64,000 nt of DNA from Plectosphaerella cucumerina (GCA_020746995.1 JAGPXD010000004.1:2480001-2544000), one strand, 5' to 3'; counted from the stretch's first letter, positions 23,933-36,163 are shown. Notes: generated by a model from the sequence alone, not told the origin. A program made the numbers and translations.

Positions 23933-24466
23933 ATGTGGTCCCCTACCTCCGGAAAGCCGCGCGACCTGCCCGCTGGCAGCGGTGACGAGAACTCGCCGCC
24001 GAGGTCGGTGTCGCCCACGACGCCGCACGTTGCGAGGCAGAAGAACCCCGGCCGCCGCATCGCCCAGATTGTCAAGCTCAAGCCCGAGTTCCTCGAGCAG
24101 TACAAGGAGGTGCACGCCCATGTCTGGCCCGAGGTGCTGAAGCAGATCAAGCAGTGCAACATTGAGGACTGTGAGTGACAAAGCAGCCGAGGTGGCCGGT
24201 CTACGCCCACATCCTGGCCCCGTGCTGACGAGCCCGCAGACAGCATCTTCTTCGACGATGGCTCGAACATCCTCTTCGCCTCGATGAAGTACGTCGGATA
24301 CGACTTTGCGGGAGACATGGAGCGCATGAGGGAGAACCCCAAGGTGCGCGAGTGGTGGGCCATGACCGACGGCTGGCAGGAGTCGCTGGTGCCGGGAGCC
24401 GTCAACAGCGAGTCCGGCGACCCCTCGTGGTGGAAGCCCGTCGAGGAGGTCTTCTACCTGGCCTGA
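23933..24466 (+). CDS. L-rhamnose mutarotase (RhaM-like)
   Basis: Exons 23933-24170 and 24240-24466 (intron GTGAGT...CTGAC...GCAG, 69 bp) encode 154 residues. The catalytic domain starts at RRIAQIVKLKPEFLEQYKEVH. It continues through YSIFFDDGSNILFASMKYVGYDF and ends WWAMTDGWQESLVPG...PSWWKPVEEVFYLA, the pattern of the rhamnose mutarotase/DUF718 dimeric barrel. The enzyme interconverts alpha and beta L-rhamnose. An N-terminal extension of about 40 Ser/Pro-rich residues is absent from the bacterial enzyme of about 104 residues. No other rhamnose pathway gene is present in the window. Confidence 0.88.
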
Positions 24467-25550
24467 TGGGCGTTTGAATATCCGATTGAATGATTTAGAC
24501 GGCTTGACTCTTCAGCTTGCTGCCGGCGCCCGCGTCTCAGATGTGCCGTGTGTGAGTGCCCGGGGGGGTGCATGGCTGCCAAGTCAGTGCAACAGCACAT
24601 CAGACATGCTCACAGTGAGGCCGTCGATCGAGGGGACACCGCTCCTCCCTGGACACAGAGCGCTTGCTGCGTTTCCTGAGCGGAGTCGTGTTCTGTGGAA
24701 AGCCTCCGAATGCAATCATCCGAGAGAAAACAGTGATGGCGCCCGGGCAGCTGCAAGCACTTGTACTGGAAGTACTCATCCATTGACCCTTGCATGTGCC
24801 CGCGGCAGCCATCCCCGTCAGGATTGTCTGTGTGGCGAGCACCCCCGGGCCGTCGGGATGGTTGGTCGATGCAATCCATGTTCATGCTCGATGCTTTTGT
24901 GCTCTGCGTTTGACAGGCACCGTGGCAGGGGCCCGGGGAAACACGAGCGTCACGTGGGGCGAGTCCCTTGCCTGCGCCTCCCTTGAGGCGTGGGTGAACA
25001 CTGTGAAGAGAAATAGCTGGGGGACCCACCGAGAGGCGTTGGCTGCGGCGACACTTGCGTAACAGCCGGGATGTGTGGGTGGTGCAAGCTCCCGTCCAGA
25101 GACGCGGGAGGCTGGAGCCCAGGGAAGGAACGCTGAAGGGACGGATGGATGGCTTGGCCATTTGCGACAAACGTCGACGCCCCTTCTGCCACTTTATCGT
25201 CCTGCGTTTGCATGATCATCCCCCGCTCGTTTCGCACCCATGACGCCCCGAATTCTATGAAGCTCGCAATTCAACAGCAGCAGCGAGCCGACAACACATT
25301 TCCAACAGACAAACAAGGCTGGTCGTAACCAGCGACTGCCATCAATCGATCACAGGTACCTTGGTCGCCTCGTACTGGTACTAGCTCAGCCACAATCTGG
25401 CCATCGTCATCCTCCCGTCTCACGCGAGAGACATTCCGCCGCCTCCTGGATCCCGCTCTCACGTCTCGCCTCCGAGCTTGACCCAACCTCGTCAAGGCCT
25501 ACCACGACCTCCATCCTCTGTTCTTCGGCAACAGAGTCGCGATACCCGCC
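24467..25550. other. intergenic, no gene seen
   Basis: About 1.1 kb between the mutarotase 3' end and the Rgd1 start. No supported gene; it presumably contains the Rgd1 promoter and leader. Confidence 0.45.
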
Positions 25551-28124
25551 ATGGCCGACAATCATTCCCCCGCGACGGGCCAGTTCCCGTCCGACGGCAA
25601 GGGCAGCATATCTCTCGTGGACTCGAGCGCCCAAGAGCCAACGGGATCCCGCGATGGCCCTGGCTCTCCTACAAACAATGGCAGTGCCGTGCAACCGCCT
25701 CCCTCCCAGCCTGCTGCCGCGAGCGAGCCGGCCGTGCCTCCGCCGCAGGTGCAGGAGGTGCTGGCTTCTGATGTATGCTGGTGATCGCATCCCCTCCAGC
25801 TCAAGCGCCGTCGCTAATGAACCCTACAGTTCGGCGTGCCAGCAATGCTGAACCAACTGAAGGCCAGCATCGCCTCTGCAAAGGTAAGAAGCTATGCTCT
25901 GTGATCATCTCCCCTTGAGGACAATCTCTAACGAGCGTTGCGCAGGAATTCGCCGTGTTCCTCAAGAAGCGATCCGCCGTCGAGGAAACCCACGCCTCAT
26001 CCCTCAAGAAACTCTCCCGAACCAGCAACGATGTCATGCACCAGCCCGAACACAAGACCGGCTCCTTTGCTAGGGCATACACCGAGATGATGTACGTTCA
26101 CGAGCGCATCGCCGAGAACGGCATGCAATTCGCCCTCTCGCTCCACCAGATGCACGACGACCTCATCGACCTGGCTGGTCACGCCGAGAGGCACCGCAAG
26201 AGCTGGAAGACAAACGGGTTGGCCCCGGAACAACGGGTGGCGGAGCTTGAGTCTGCTATGCGCAAGTCCAAGGCCAAGTACGATGCCCTCGCGGACGAAT
26301 ACGACCGTGTCAGGACTGGAGACAATAGCCGTCACAGCGGCAAGATGTTCAGCCTGAAGACAAAGTCTGGCCCTCAGCACGAGGAAGACCTGCTGCGCAA
26401 GGTCCAGGCTGCCGACCAGGACTACCAGGCCAAGGTCAACCATCTGCAGAGCGAGCGCGCAGAGCTGGTCGCTAGGACGCGACCTGAAGCGGTCAGGGCT
26501 CTTCATGAGCTCATCAAGGAGACGGACTCTGGCGTCGCTCTGCAGATGCAGAAGTTCGGTACGCTGGCCCTCTTCTCGTGGGCTGATTTGTCGCTAACAC
26601 ATCCCAGCATCTTTCAATGAGAAGCTCCTCCTGAGCAACGGCCTCACGGTCAGCCCCATCAAGGGCGAGGGTGCTCAGTCTACTGGCCCGCGCAGCCTTA
26701 GAGAGGCTGTCCTGTCTATTGACAACGCCCGGGACCTGAACGAATATCTCAGCAGCCAGCACAACAAGCTTCCCCCGAACCACGGCGAGGTGAAGTACGA
26801 GAGGAACCCGGTCCTCAACCCTCAGCAACCCCCCATCCAGTCATCGCAACCCTCTTTCCAGGGCCAGTTCCCGCCTCCCGGCCAAGGACCGCAGTCGCCG
26901 CAGCAATTTGGCTCGGGCAGCAGGACGAGCACGTTCCAGCAGCAGGGACAAGGATTCGGCCCCGGCCAACAGCCCGCCCCTGGAATGGGTGGCCCGCAAC
27001 CGCAGCAGCAAGGCGTTGCGGCCTCCCACAACAGGAGCTTCAGCCAGGGCAACATGCTCAACCAGGGCGGCCGCCCGCAGGAGCCGGGCTTCGGGTCCGA
27101 GCCCAACCGCAACTCGGCCATGCCCGCCTCCAGGTTCTCCCTTGGAAACAGCCAGGGATCGTCGCAAGGGCCCCCTCAGCTGGGTGCCCTGCCCTTCCAG
27201 AACGGGCCTCAACAGTCGCCTCCCCTCGGCCAACAACCTCAGGGACCGCCGCAGGGCCAGCAGTTCCAGGCGCAGCCGCCACCGCAGCAGTTCCAGTCCC
27301 AGCAGCAGAGGCAGCAAGGAACAAATCCCCTGCAACAGCACCCTCCTTCTGGCCTCCCGCAAGGCCCGGGGCCCCAGCAGGGACCCGGACCTCAAGGGGC
27401 CGGAAGGGGTGCACCGTATCAGGGCGGACGCCCGTCGCCGCCTGCCGCGGCCCAGCCGACGCCGTCCCGGCCAGTGTTTGGTCTGCCACTGAGCAAGCTT
27501 TACGAACGCGATGGTCTGGCGGTCCCTATGGTTGTCTACCAGTGTATCCAGGCTGTCGATCTCTTCGGTCTGGGTCTGGAGGGTATCTACAGGCAGTCTG
27601 GCTCGGTCAACCACATCAACAAGCTGAAGCAGATGTTTGACACTGACTCGAGCAACCCACTGCTCGACTTCAGGAACCCTGAGAACTTCTACCACGATGT
27701 CAACAGCGTGACCGGCCTGCTGAAGCAGTTCCTCCGCGACCTGCCCGACCCTCTGCTCACCATGGAGCAGCACACGGCGCTGATCGAGTCAGCCAGTACG
27801 TTTCCCATCTTTCCATTATTCACACAGAGGTACTGACCTAAGCCAGAACACTCGGACGACACCGTTCGCCGCGACTCTCTGCACGCCATCATCAACAGCC
27901 TGCCAGACCCCAACTACGCGACGCTGCGGGCTCTGACGATCCACCTGCACCGCGTGATGGACAACTCACACGTCAACCGCATGAACTGCCACAACCTGGC
28001 CGTGATCTTCGGACCCACGTTGATGGGCACCGACCCTAGCACTAGTATCAACGACGCGGGCTGGCAAATCAAGGCCGTGGACACGATTCTGCAGAACACG
28101 TACCAGATCTTTGATGACGACTGA
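25551..28124 (+). CDS. RGD1: F-BAR and RhoGAP domain protein (Rgd1-like)
   Basis: Five exons encode 784 residues: 25551-25772, 25830-25883, 25946-26558, 26608-27795 and 27847-28124. All four introns have GT-AG borders and compatible phases. After a Pro/Ser-rich head, residues about 75-340 form an F-BAR membrane-bending domain (FGVPAMLNQLK...EFAVFLKKRSAVEETHASSLKKL). A Gln/Pro/Gly-rich disordered linker of about 240 residues follows. The C-terminal RhoGAP domain (about 586-784) carries the arginine finger in GIYRQSGS and the MNCHNLAVIFGPTL motif. Yeast Rgd1 stimulates GTP hydrolysis by Rho3 and Rho4 in polarity and wall integrity. The C-terminus IKAVDTILQNTYQIFDDD is typical. Confidence 0.92.
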
Positions 28125-28609
28125 TCACAACGCCAACACGCACTCGAGACTGGGACGGGACAGGGCAAGTCGTATCTGACTTGCTGGGGGTCTGTCCGGA
28201 TGGGAACATTCTGTAATCACATTTCGCTTCATTCTCTTTCAGCGGTTCTCCCAAGGCACTTGGCACGGTAGTTTTCGTTTCACACGCCACATGATACCAG
28301 CCGGGTCGTCGTAGGATAGGCAGTCATCTAGCTGCGTTTTCGCACAAAATGGAGGATTGATTCTGTTGCTGTTGTTCGTTGTCATATTCCAATGTGATGC
28401 CCCTGAGCACAACTTGGATAGTGTCTGAGTGGGTCCAGGGGCACTTGGCGTGAAGTGGTCCAAGCTCCCGCCGATGATGTCGTTCCTCAGCTTCCTGGAA
28501 TTGGACCAGCTTTACTCGAACCGAACCTCTCAGCCGAAACCTTCTGTAGTAAAAGGCTCGATATATCCCTGTTTGACTCGAGAACGTGCTGCATTCTCAT
28601 TTTCTAACA
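28125..28609. other. intergenic, no gene seen
   Basis: About 485 bp between Rgd1 and the thioredoxin gene in the same direction. No supported feature. Confidence 0.45.
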
Positions 28610-29240
28610 ATGCGTCCCTCACCTGTCGTTTTCAGACTTGCGGGTCAGGTGTCCCGTGGAAAGCCATTGTTTACTCCCAAAACATGGCCATCAACAATTT
28701 CCAGGGCAGCCTTCTCAACATCAAGCAAGAAAGATGCTAAGAACCAAATCTTCGCCTCGTCAGTACTCTTACTGTCTCCAGGAACCTACGACTAACTCAC
28801 CCAGCGTCCGCAAACCCGACGACTTCCACACCTACCAGCTCCTCTCCTCATCTGCCCGCACCCCCCTCATCACCCTCTGGACGACATCGTGGTGCTCCAC
28901 CTGCCGCGTCGTCGAGCCCCTGGTGCGGTCCCTGATTGAGTCGGGCGTTGGAGAGGCCGAGGGCGGCGTGGGCTTCTGCACTGTTGAGTTTGATGCGCCC
29001 GATGTCATGCGCGCCGGGTTTGGCATGACGTACATGATCACGTCGGTCCCGACGCTGCTCAGCTTCGACGCACAGGAGGCGCAGGTCGCGACGAAGGTGG
29101 TGGATGGGAAGAAGCTGGCGGATAGGCAGTTCCTGGAGGAGTGGATCAGGAATGAGGCGAGGCGGCAGGGAGATCGCGGCGGTGGCGGTGGTGGTTCGGG
29201 AGGTGGTGTGTTCGGGGGGCTCTTTGGGGGCCTGAAATGA
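28610..29240 (+). CDS. thioredoxin-fold protein, probably mitochondrial
   Basis: Exons 28610-28758 and 28805-29240 (46-bp intron, GTCAGT...CTAAC...CAG) encode 194 residues. The N-terminus is rich in Arg, Ser and Lys without acids (RPSPVVFRLAGQVSRGK), like a mitochondrial targeting peptide. The redox site is WCSTC, followed by a thioredoxin fold with the cis-Pro loop ITSVPTLLSF. The C-terminus is an unusual Gly-rich tail (GGGGGGSGGGVFGGLFGGLK). A general disulfide reductase role is likely; partner and compartment are inferred. Confidence 0.85.
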
Positions 29241-29391
29241 TCAGTCCGTGGCCTTTGTGTATGTTATATGTGTATCATCACAAGGGAGCTCTTGTAGGAT
29301 AGGAAGTGAGTATTCAAGGTTTCCTCATGTCCCCCCCTTTCCGGTCGGCTATTCCAAATCCTCCACTGGTCTATGGTGTCCCCTGCCGCCA

Positions 29392-30618
29392 TCACTCTGG
29401 CGCCACCCAGCGATCCCTCTCGTATGCCTCCCCCAGATCCCTCATGTCAAAGGGAGGTTCACTGTGTCCAGAGAAACTGACGAGATGGAGCCAGTTCTGG
29501 CTAAAAGGCATTCCCTGGCCGCCCAAGTCCCTCAGCGCGGTGATTGTCAACGTGTCGGCGGTTGTGAAGTCAACGGCGTACCAGAGCGGTTCTGTTGTGG
29601 AGGACCATTCAAGGTGCTCGCCCACACGATCGGCCATTGTCGCAACCTTGCCCTGCAACACGCCGGCAACCTCGTTCCAAAAGACGTTCAGGGGCCAGTA
29701 CGTCATCTCTCCCGGTCCCCTGGTCTCCACGGCTGACGAGACGGACCTGCTGCGGCCCAGGCGTATCGCTCCAAAGGACGCGTCTTCCGGGATATCGCTT
29801 CGGGCAGTCCTCGTCATCGTCCAAGTGGTCCTGGCCACGACGTGCGGTGCGCGACCTCCCTCGGCGTCGGCATCTCTTCTCATGACAACGGCCAGCTCGA
29901 ACTGAGGCTGCACTTTGAAAATGTGCATCTCGCTTGTCCCCATGAGGATGAGGGCGTAGACGGTCTCCTGGATGTTGAGGCTCAGATGGTCCTTTTCAGA
30001 GCCCTTTCGCCGCGCGTACACGGCGAGGTATGGCGCTTGAGGTAGAGTATACGGCGTGAGCAGCCTCGTCAAATACTGCCGCTGCCTGATGTCGAGGCGG
30101 TCATATGCCCGGACAAACTTCAGGATGGTCTCGACGACGCTGTGCCTGACATAGACATGGTTTGTGAACCAGACACCTGACGCATTCAGCCCCGTCAATG
30201 GGTACGAATTTTCGCACCACCCATGCATTTGCGTGTTCCAGGGCCGGTCGTCGTCCAGGTCGATCTGATGTATGAAAGGATGGCCGCTGCAGGCCACATC
30301 CGTCAAGGTGTCACGCATCAGGAAGACGAGATGGTTAATGGAGCGCTCCCAGGTACGGCGTCGCCGGGGAAGTATATACCTGACGTATATAGCCCAGCAG
30401 GCGCGGTTCGTAGCCGCAAAGAGTATCACCTGCTCCTCGTCCATCAGCTCGGCGACTCTGGTGAAAATCTCGACCGGGAGATCAAGGAGAGGAAAGGGTG
30501 AGCGGGTTGTTGTTCTCACAGCCACGACGTCGGTGGAAGTGGCCGGGGGTGTCATCGAGGGGCTGCCACCGAGTGGCACGCTGCCATCTGTAGCAGTTGG
30601 AGCTCTGTGAAAGTCCAT
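29392..30618 (-). CDS. F-box-like protein
   Basis: Single exon, 408 residues, ATG at 30618. After a disordered head, residues about 41-85 (FPLLDLPVEIFTRVAELMDEEQVILFAATNRACWAIY) match an F-box. This would bind Skp1 and make the protein a substrate adaptor of an SCF ubiquitin ligase. The remainder has no repeat or domain I recognise; such F-box proteins of unknown target are numerous in filamentous ascomycetes. The 3' end converges on the thioredoxin gene 151 bp away. Confidence 0.8.
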   Translation of the reverse strand: MDFHRAPTATDGSVPLGGSPSMTPPATSTDVVAVRTTTRSPFPLLDLPVEIFTRVAELMDEEQVILFAATNRACWAIYVRYILPRRRRTWERSINHLVFLMRDTLTDVACSGHPFIHQIDLDDDRPWNTQMHGWCENSYPLTGLNASGVWFTNHVYVRHSVVETILKFVRAYDRLDIRQRQYLTRLLTPYTLPQAPYLAVYARRKGSEKDHLSLNIQETVYALILMGTSEMHIFKVQPQFELAVVMRRDADAEGGRAPHVVARTTWTMTRTARSDIPEDASFGAIRLGRSRSVSSAVETRGPGEMTYWPLNVFWNEVAGVLQGKVATMADRVGEHLEWSSTTEPLWYAVDFTTADTLTITALRDLGGQGMPFSQNWLHLVSFSGHSEPPFDMRDLGEAYERDRWVAPE

Positions 30619-31313
30619 GTTGTGGTGTAGAGTAGATGGTGTGTAGAGTGGTGTTCGTTGGCTTGTGCTGGTTTGGTAGTATAAAGAGAGGAAGCTTTCC
30701 TAGAGATCTCAAGCGACGTAGAAATAATCTACTGGTTCTGTCAAGTGGTTCAGCTTCATATTCACCTGCAGCTCTCTCACGATGTCATGACACGGGCTTG
30801 CCAGAGCCGACTGACGGGGTCCTAGTGACGCCATTAACAGGCAATGGTAGATACACTTGTGATTTGATGCTGTGTCGATACTGATTCACAGAGTCTCACG
30901 TGAAGGTCTCGATGTGGCACAATTCAATATAGAAGCTCGCTCGGCGCCATGAAGAGCGCCTCCGTACGTTGATTCCAGCCCATGCCGAGCCAGGCAAAAC
31001 TATAATTACAACAATTCTAGCGTGGAGGGCAAATTTCATGATGCCCTGTTCGCTCGCGCAGTACTTTTTGCGAGTCTCGAATACGCCGGTAACCCATGGA
31101 AAGTTCGTGTGTGCCCCTGATCCGGTACCCGATCCGCCACACCAACATGCGTGCTGGTGGGAACACCTTAGAGAGCATTGTGGTACTGGATCAACCAGCC
31201 CGCAAGTGCCGCAGGGGCTGGCGGCCTGTGATGATGTGCCTAAAACAACAGAAGAAGTACAGATGCGGCCGTGGTGTGTGATTCCTAAGAAAAGGAAAAT
31301 CTATACGTAGAGA
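30619..31313. other. intergenic, no gene seen
   Basis: About 695 bp between the F-box promoter and the GDT1 3' end. Nothing recognised. Confidence 0.45.
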
Positions 31314-32914
31314 CTACAGAGACTCATAGAGGTAGATGAATCCGAAGATGAGGAAGGCTATGGCGCCGCCCATGGTGACTGGGAAGTATTGTTAGCAATG
31401 GCTTGAGCAAGAATAAAGCGGACTTCCGTAGACTTACCAACTTTCAGGCTCACCTTGCCTGCAATAGCACGGCCTCCAATGACAGCAACTCCAGTGCAGA
31501 TGCAGTGTCCCATCATGGCACCAATCGTCACCCACCAGTAGTCATCTCCGGCAGCCATGGCAATGGTGGCAATCTGGGACCGGTCGCCCCATTCGCCGAG
31601 GAAGGTCATGATGAACGTCTGGACCCAGGCGGGGCTGAGCACCAGAGAGCAAAGATTGTTCAGGCCCTGGAGAAGACTGGTCGCGCTGGCCAGGCGGCCG
31701 CGGGAGGGGCTGTGCGAGGGCGTGGAGGCAGGCGACAGGGGCGGCGACGGGAAGCGGTTCTGCGAACGCGACTTACGGCCGGTCTCGTTGCCAAGTCCCA
31801 TCTCCAGAGCCTGGGGAGACAGGACGTGCGAGTTGCCGCGACGGCGGCGTGTCTCCTCTTCCTTCTCGGCCAGCTCACGCTCGACCTCGTGAAGCTCCTC
31901 CGTCACGCCCTCGTTGGGGTCCATGGCCATTCCCTCGCGCAGGAGCTTCGCGCCAAACACCAGGAAGAGAATGGCGGCAGCGAAGGACGTCAGGCGCTTG
32001 GGGATCAGGGCGGGCACGGCGTGGCCGAGGACGGCTGACAGCACCGTCATGACGAGGAGAGCCGAGAAGGCGGCAGAGAAGACGACCATCCGGTCGTGCT
32101 TCATGGCCATTAGAGCCGCCACCAGGAACGTCTTGTCGCCAATTTCGGACACGAGAATCATGGTGAAAGAGAGGAACCAAGAGTGCAGGGGCTGGATCAG
32201 GCCCTCGTCCTCGCCAGGCCGGAGAGGGTCGGATGAGCCGCCGTGGGAGATGTCGAGATGGTCCTTGTTGGCTGAGTTGGGAATCGGGTTCGGGTCGTCG
32301 TGAGACTTGTGGGGGAGGTCGGCGGGTTTCTGCAGAATGAGTTAGCGATTGTCGTCGTGATACTTTGCTAGAGGGCTGCGGCTTGCCTCCAGTCCACCAA
32401 CCTGTCCACTAGTGGCGTGGTCGTGATCGTGATCGCCCTCCTTTTGGAGCCTCTCCTCGTCGCCATGGGGCAGTGGTGGGATCTCCCTGGGCGGCTCGGG
32501 AACCTTGTCTGCCTTTCCGCCCGTCTCGCCGAGGGCCTTTCGCGCCTTGTCCTTCTCGCTGACGCCGCCTTCGGTGCCTGTGGTTCCCTCCCTGGGCTTC
32601 TGGCGGTCTGGGTCGTCCATGACGCCGTCGTTGGCATCTGCTGCTCCGACCTGCGCGTCGACTGACCGGCCCTTCGAGTCGTGGTCATCGTGGTCGCTGC
32701 TCACGAAGGGGCCCTCGTGGGGCATGCCATCCTTGCCATCGACGGGCGCATCTTTGGTGCCGATCACGCCCCGGGCGTGAAGAGTCGATCCGGCCTCTGC
32801 ATCGACGGCAACCGCTCGGGATTCGGTGTTGCTTGTCGAAGGAGTCGCGAGCGCGACGGCGAGGGATGGGACGAGGAGGAGGAACAGGGGCGAGCGTCGG
32901 GTTCGAAGCCTCAT
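31314..32914 (-). CDS. GDT1: Gdt1/TMEM165 family Ca2+/Mn2+ transporter
   Basis: Exons 32914-32402, 32329-31438 and 31378-31314 (introns 72 and 59 bp) encode 489 residues. A signal peptide (RSPLFLLLVPSLAVALA) is followed by about 200 lumenal, acidic residues with a His/Asp cluster (GDHDHDHATSG). Two transmembrane bundles then carry the UPF0016 signatures EIGDKT (near 233) and EWGDRS (near 417), whose acidic residues coordinate the cation. They are separated by a charged Ser/Pro cytosolic loop. Gdt1 supplies Mn2+ and Ca2+ to the Golgi for glycosylation. The short last exon ends in a hydrophobic helix (GAIAFLIFGFIYLYESL). The N-terminal region is much longer than in yeast. Confidence 0.92.
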
Positions 32915-33682
32915 GTTGGGCAGGGTGTGATGGGCGAAGAAGGGAAGATATTAGGAGTGAGTATACGAAAACAACTTGAAGGCAAGCCAGGGGAGACGAG
33001 ATGAGAAGAAGAGGATGGATGCCCTGTGGACAGATTTTGGACTTCCGTCCAGCAAGGTATGCAGTGCCAAGGGGGAAAGGGAGTTGGATGCACTAAAAGG
33101 TAATCCCATCAGCCACGTCTCGATTGGTTTGGAAACGTAAAAAGCGCTGGGAGGGTACCAAGGGTACGTACCACCCATTCGGGAAGCACGGCCACGGGGG
33201 ATCCGCAGCCAGGCGCAGGTCGCGTCGCAGCTCCTCAGCTTTGACATCTTGGCGCTGAGTCGTGGACGTGCAGCGCTGGCCCTGGCTGACAGTGGCAGCC
33301 CGCCTCCTGCCCGGAGCTTAAGCACTTATTTCTTATCTTATCTCCGCTCGCCGCTAGTCTCACTTCCCCACCCAACGGCGGCCGCGGCAGTGAGTGGGCT
33401 GTAGCATTTATAAGGACCCCCCCATAGACGGTGTCGTCACGACATATGGACAACAACCGCTCATGCCTTCTGACTTGCTGGCTGCTCCTCTTCACACCTT
33501 TATGTCGTCCTTCAACCTCAGTAACATTGGTGGAAGGCGTCTGAGACTACAATCTTGATTTGAATACCCACTGGGACCCCGACGCGTGCTCCGCGATACG
33601 TGTTCCGGCATCATCTAGTGCCGAAGTTGCCGCTTGCCGTCTTGGTCCTTCGCCAACACAGAACGGCACAACAACCGCAGCC
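32915..33682. other. divergent promoter region
   Basis: About 770 bp between GDT1 and the WD40 gene. A weak TATA-like TTTATAAGG lies near 33406 on the plus strand. No other feature seen. Confidence 0.4.
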
Positions 33683-35761
33683 ATGGCACCTACCGACGAT
33701 GAGGCGTCCCGCTCGGACCCTGCTGCGAGTTCTCCAGAGGCGAATGACCGCATGCCCCTCACAATGGGTCTCGAACGCTTCCAGCAGCTCCTGGATGAGG
33801 AGGGTATGTACGTAGAAAGAGCGGAGGTCGATGACGATGATGACTCGGATTACCAAGATGAGGGAGCTGAGGACGATGGTGACTTTTTTGGTAAACGAAT
33901 CACCTCCCTCTTATGAACCACCTCTGACTGAACGTTGGTAGACACTGAAGAGGGCCAAGAGCTCGAGGTGGAGGTGTTCTTTGGCGGCGGCGAAGATGAC
34001 GATGACGACGAATTCGACGAGCTTGATGGCGATGATGATGAACAGGGCGAGGACCTCCTGCCAGGACTCCTGGGTACGCACACATCCACACCGGGCCCCG
34101 GGATCGGCCTCGCTAACGGAGCATCACAATATAGCAACCGCTGGAATCGGCTGGCTGTCCCGAGCTCAGCTTCTCTCGCTGCTTGCAAGCCGTGGTGGAG
34201 ACGAAGCCATAGATATCGACGCTTTCACGGACAGGCGTCGCCGGCGGCCACCCCCCGACCCAGACAGTCTTCCCAAGGTCCCCAACGAAAATGGGCGAGA
34301 ACTCATGAAGTCGGGCGTCTTTGGCGTCGATGAGCCTCTCAAGAAGCGGAAGCACCTGGCCAGGAGACTGCTTGATCGAGAGCTCGGCATTCACACAACC
34401 CGAAGTCGGCAACAGAATCAGGACCTGATGGCCCAGGGCATGCTTCCTTCGACGAAAGCCGAGATGATTATCCACTACGATGACCGCGTTTACTCGGGCC
34501 AATTTTCCGACGACGGCAATTTCTTCTATTCCTGCGGCCACGATTTTAAGGTCCGCATGTACGACACATCTAACCCCTACGATTGGCAGCATTACAAGAC
34601 TGTCAACTACCCCTTTGGTCAATGGACCTTGACGGACGCCTCCTTGAGCCCGGACAACCGATGGCTTGCCTACACTTCAATCCACAGCAACGTGTGTCTG
34701 GCACCGACAGACCCCAACGACCGGGGAGACCCATACACTCTCAATCTTGCCGATAGCGGTCGCGGCAACCCCGGTGACTGGAGGCATATGGATCGCTTCG
34801 GCATCTGGTCCGTTCGCTTTTCTGGCGATGGTAGGGAATTGGTGGCTGGCACCAACAACCACTCCATTATTGTCTACGACATCGAGTCTCGCACGGTTCT
34901 TCACAGCGTGACAGGACACGAGGACGACGTCAACGCCGTCTGTTTCGCCGACAAGTCGTCACCACATATTCTGTATTCGGGCTCCGATGACACCGTCATC
35001 AAAGTCTGGGACCGCCGAAGCATGGGCGACAGACGCGAGGCGGGCGCCTTCATCGGCCACATGGCGGGCTTGACGTACATCGACAGCAAGGGCGACGGCC
35101 GATACATTCTGAGCAACGGCAAGGACCAAATGATGAAGCTCTGGGATCTGAGGATGGTCATGTCGACCGAGCGATACAGGGAGCTCAACCCGATACAGCA
35201 TACCAGGGATATCGACTTCGACTACAGATGGGGCAACTACAGAGAAGAGGAGTGGTACCCTCACCCGAGTGGCGACAACTCAGTCGTCACATTCCGTGGC
35301 CACAAGGTCCTCAGAACCCTGATCAGGTGCCACTTCTCGCCTCCGTCGAGCACAAACTCCAGATACGTTTACTCCGGCAGCCAGGACGGCAAAGTGTGGA
35401 TCTACAACCTGGACGGCACCGTCGCCGGGACCATCGATGTCAACCAGGCTTCGAGAAACTCGAGGGTGATGGGCAGGTGGTCTCACGAGGACGGTCTCCC
35501 GGCTTGGAGGACCTGTGTGCGTGATGCGAGCTGGCATCCCAACGCGCCGCTCATGGTTGGTGAGTAGCCTTTGTTTCCTTGCCCGGAGTTTCGTTGCTAA
35601 CAGACACAGCGTCGGCTTGGAATGGCATCAATGCCAACTGCGGCACGTGTACGGTCCACTCCTTTAACGAGTATGGCGACGACGACGAAGGCGACATCGT
35701 CATGGGCAGAAGTGTGGACGAGGAGCTCAACCCAAATCCTGCTCTGTTTAGAAGTGTGTGA
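33683..35761 (+). CDS. DCAF11/LEC14B-type WD40 protein
   Basis: Four exons encode 638 residues: 33683-33890, 33942-34073, 34135-35559 and 35610-35761; the three introns are 50-61 bp. The start ATG lies in CAGCCATGG. The N-terminal 115 residues are very acidic (Asp/Glu runs). The WD repeats include IIHYDDRVYSGQFSDDGNFFYSC, GHEDDVNAVCF...SGSDDTVIKVWDRR, GHMAGLTYID...NGKDQMMKLWDLR and YSGSQDGKVWIYNLDG. The order and sequences match DCAF11/LEC14B, a substrate receptor of the CUL4-DDB1 ubiquitin ligase. The WDRR and WDLR ends supply the DDB1-binding WDXR-type motif. Confidence 0.9.
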
Positions 35762-36163
35762 AAGACCAATTTGGGATCATGGAAAGTCAATATGTTGATC
35801 CCAAGATTATGTATGACGAGATAAAGCTAAAGGAGCAATGCCCAGGCGTCAGCCAAGTTTCCTCCTACCTTGACACAGATCAATCCGGAATGCTAACATC
35901 TAAGTTTGTACTGTACAACGCCAGGGTGTGAATGTTGCAAGTAGAGAAACAGAACACACCGGATTGTCGCTGACCAGCACTATATCACGGAGTCAACTCA
36001 GCCTACCTAAGGTTGGTATGTGGGTGTTTCCAGCGGTGGATGTCCCTATTGTATTACACTGATCGGATATATCATTGACTGATCTTTGCAGCCTTCCAAT
36101 GAGATGTAGGCGTGCAGGGGTATTGGCCTGACCAAAATTACCACCTGGAGCGATGAGCGTTCC
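35762..36163. other. convergent 3' intergenic region
   Basis: About 400 bp between the WD40 gene and the broken membrane-protein gene. AT-richer than its surroundings; nothing recognised. Confidence 0.45.

Noticed and set aside
24467..25550. Possible small genes in the 24.5-25.5 kb gap
   Set aside because: Open frames overlap on both strands, lack domains or signal peptides and do not join to neighbours by plausible splicing.
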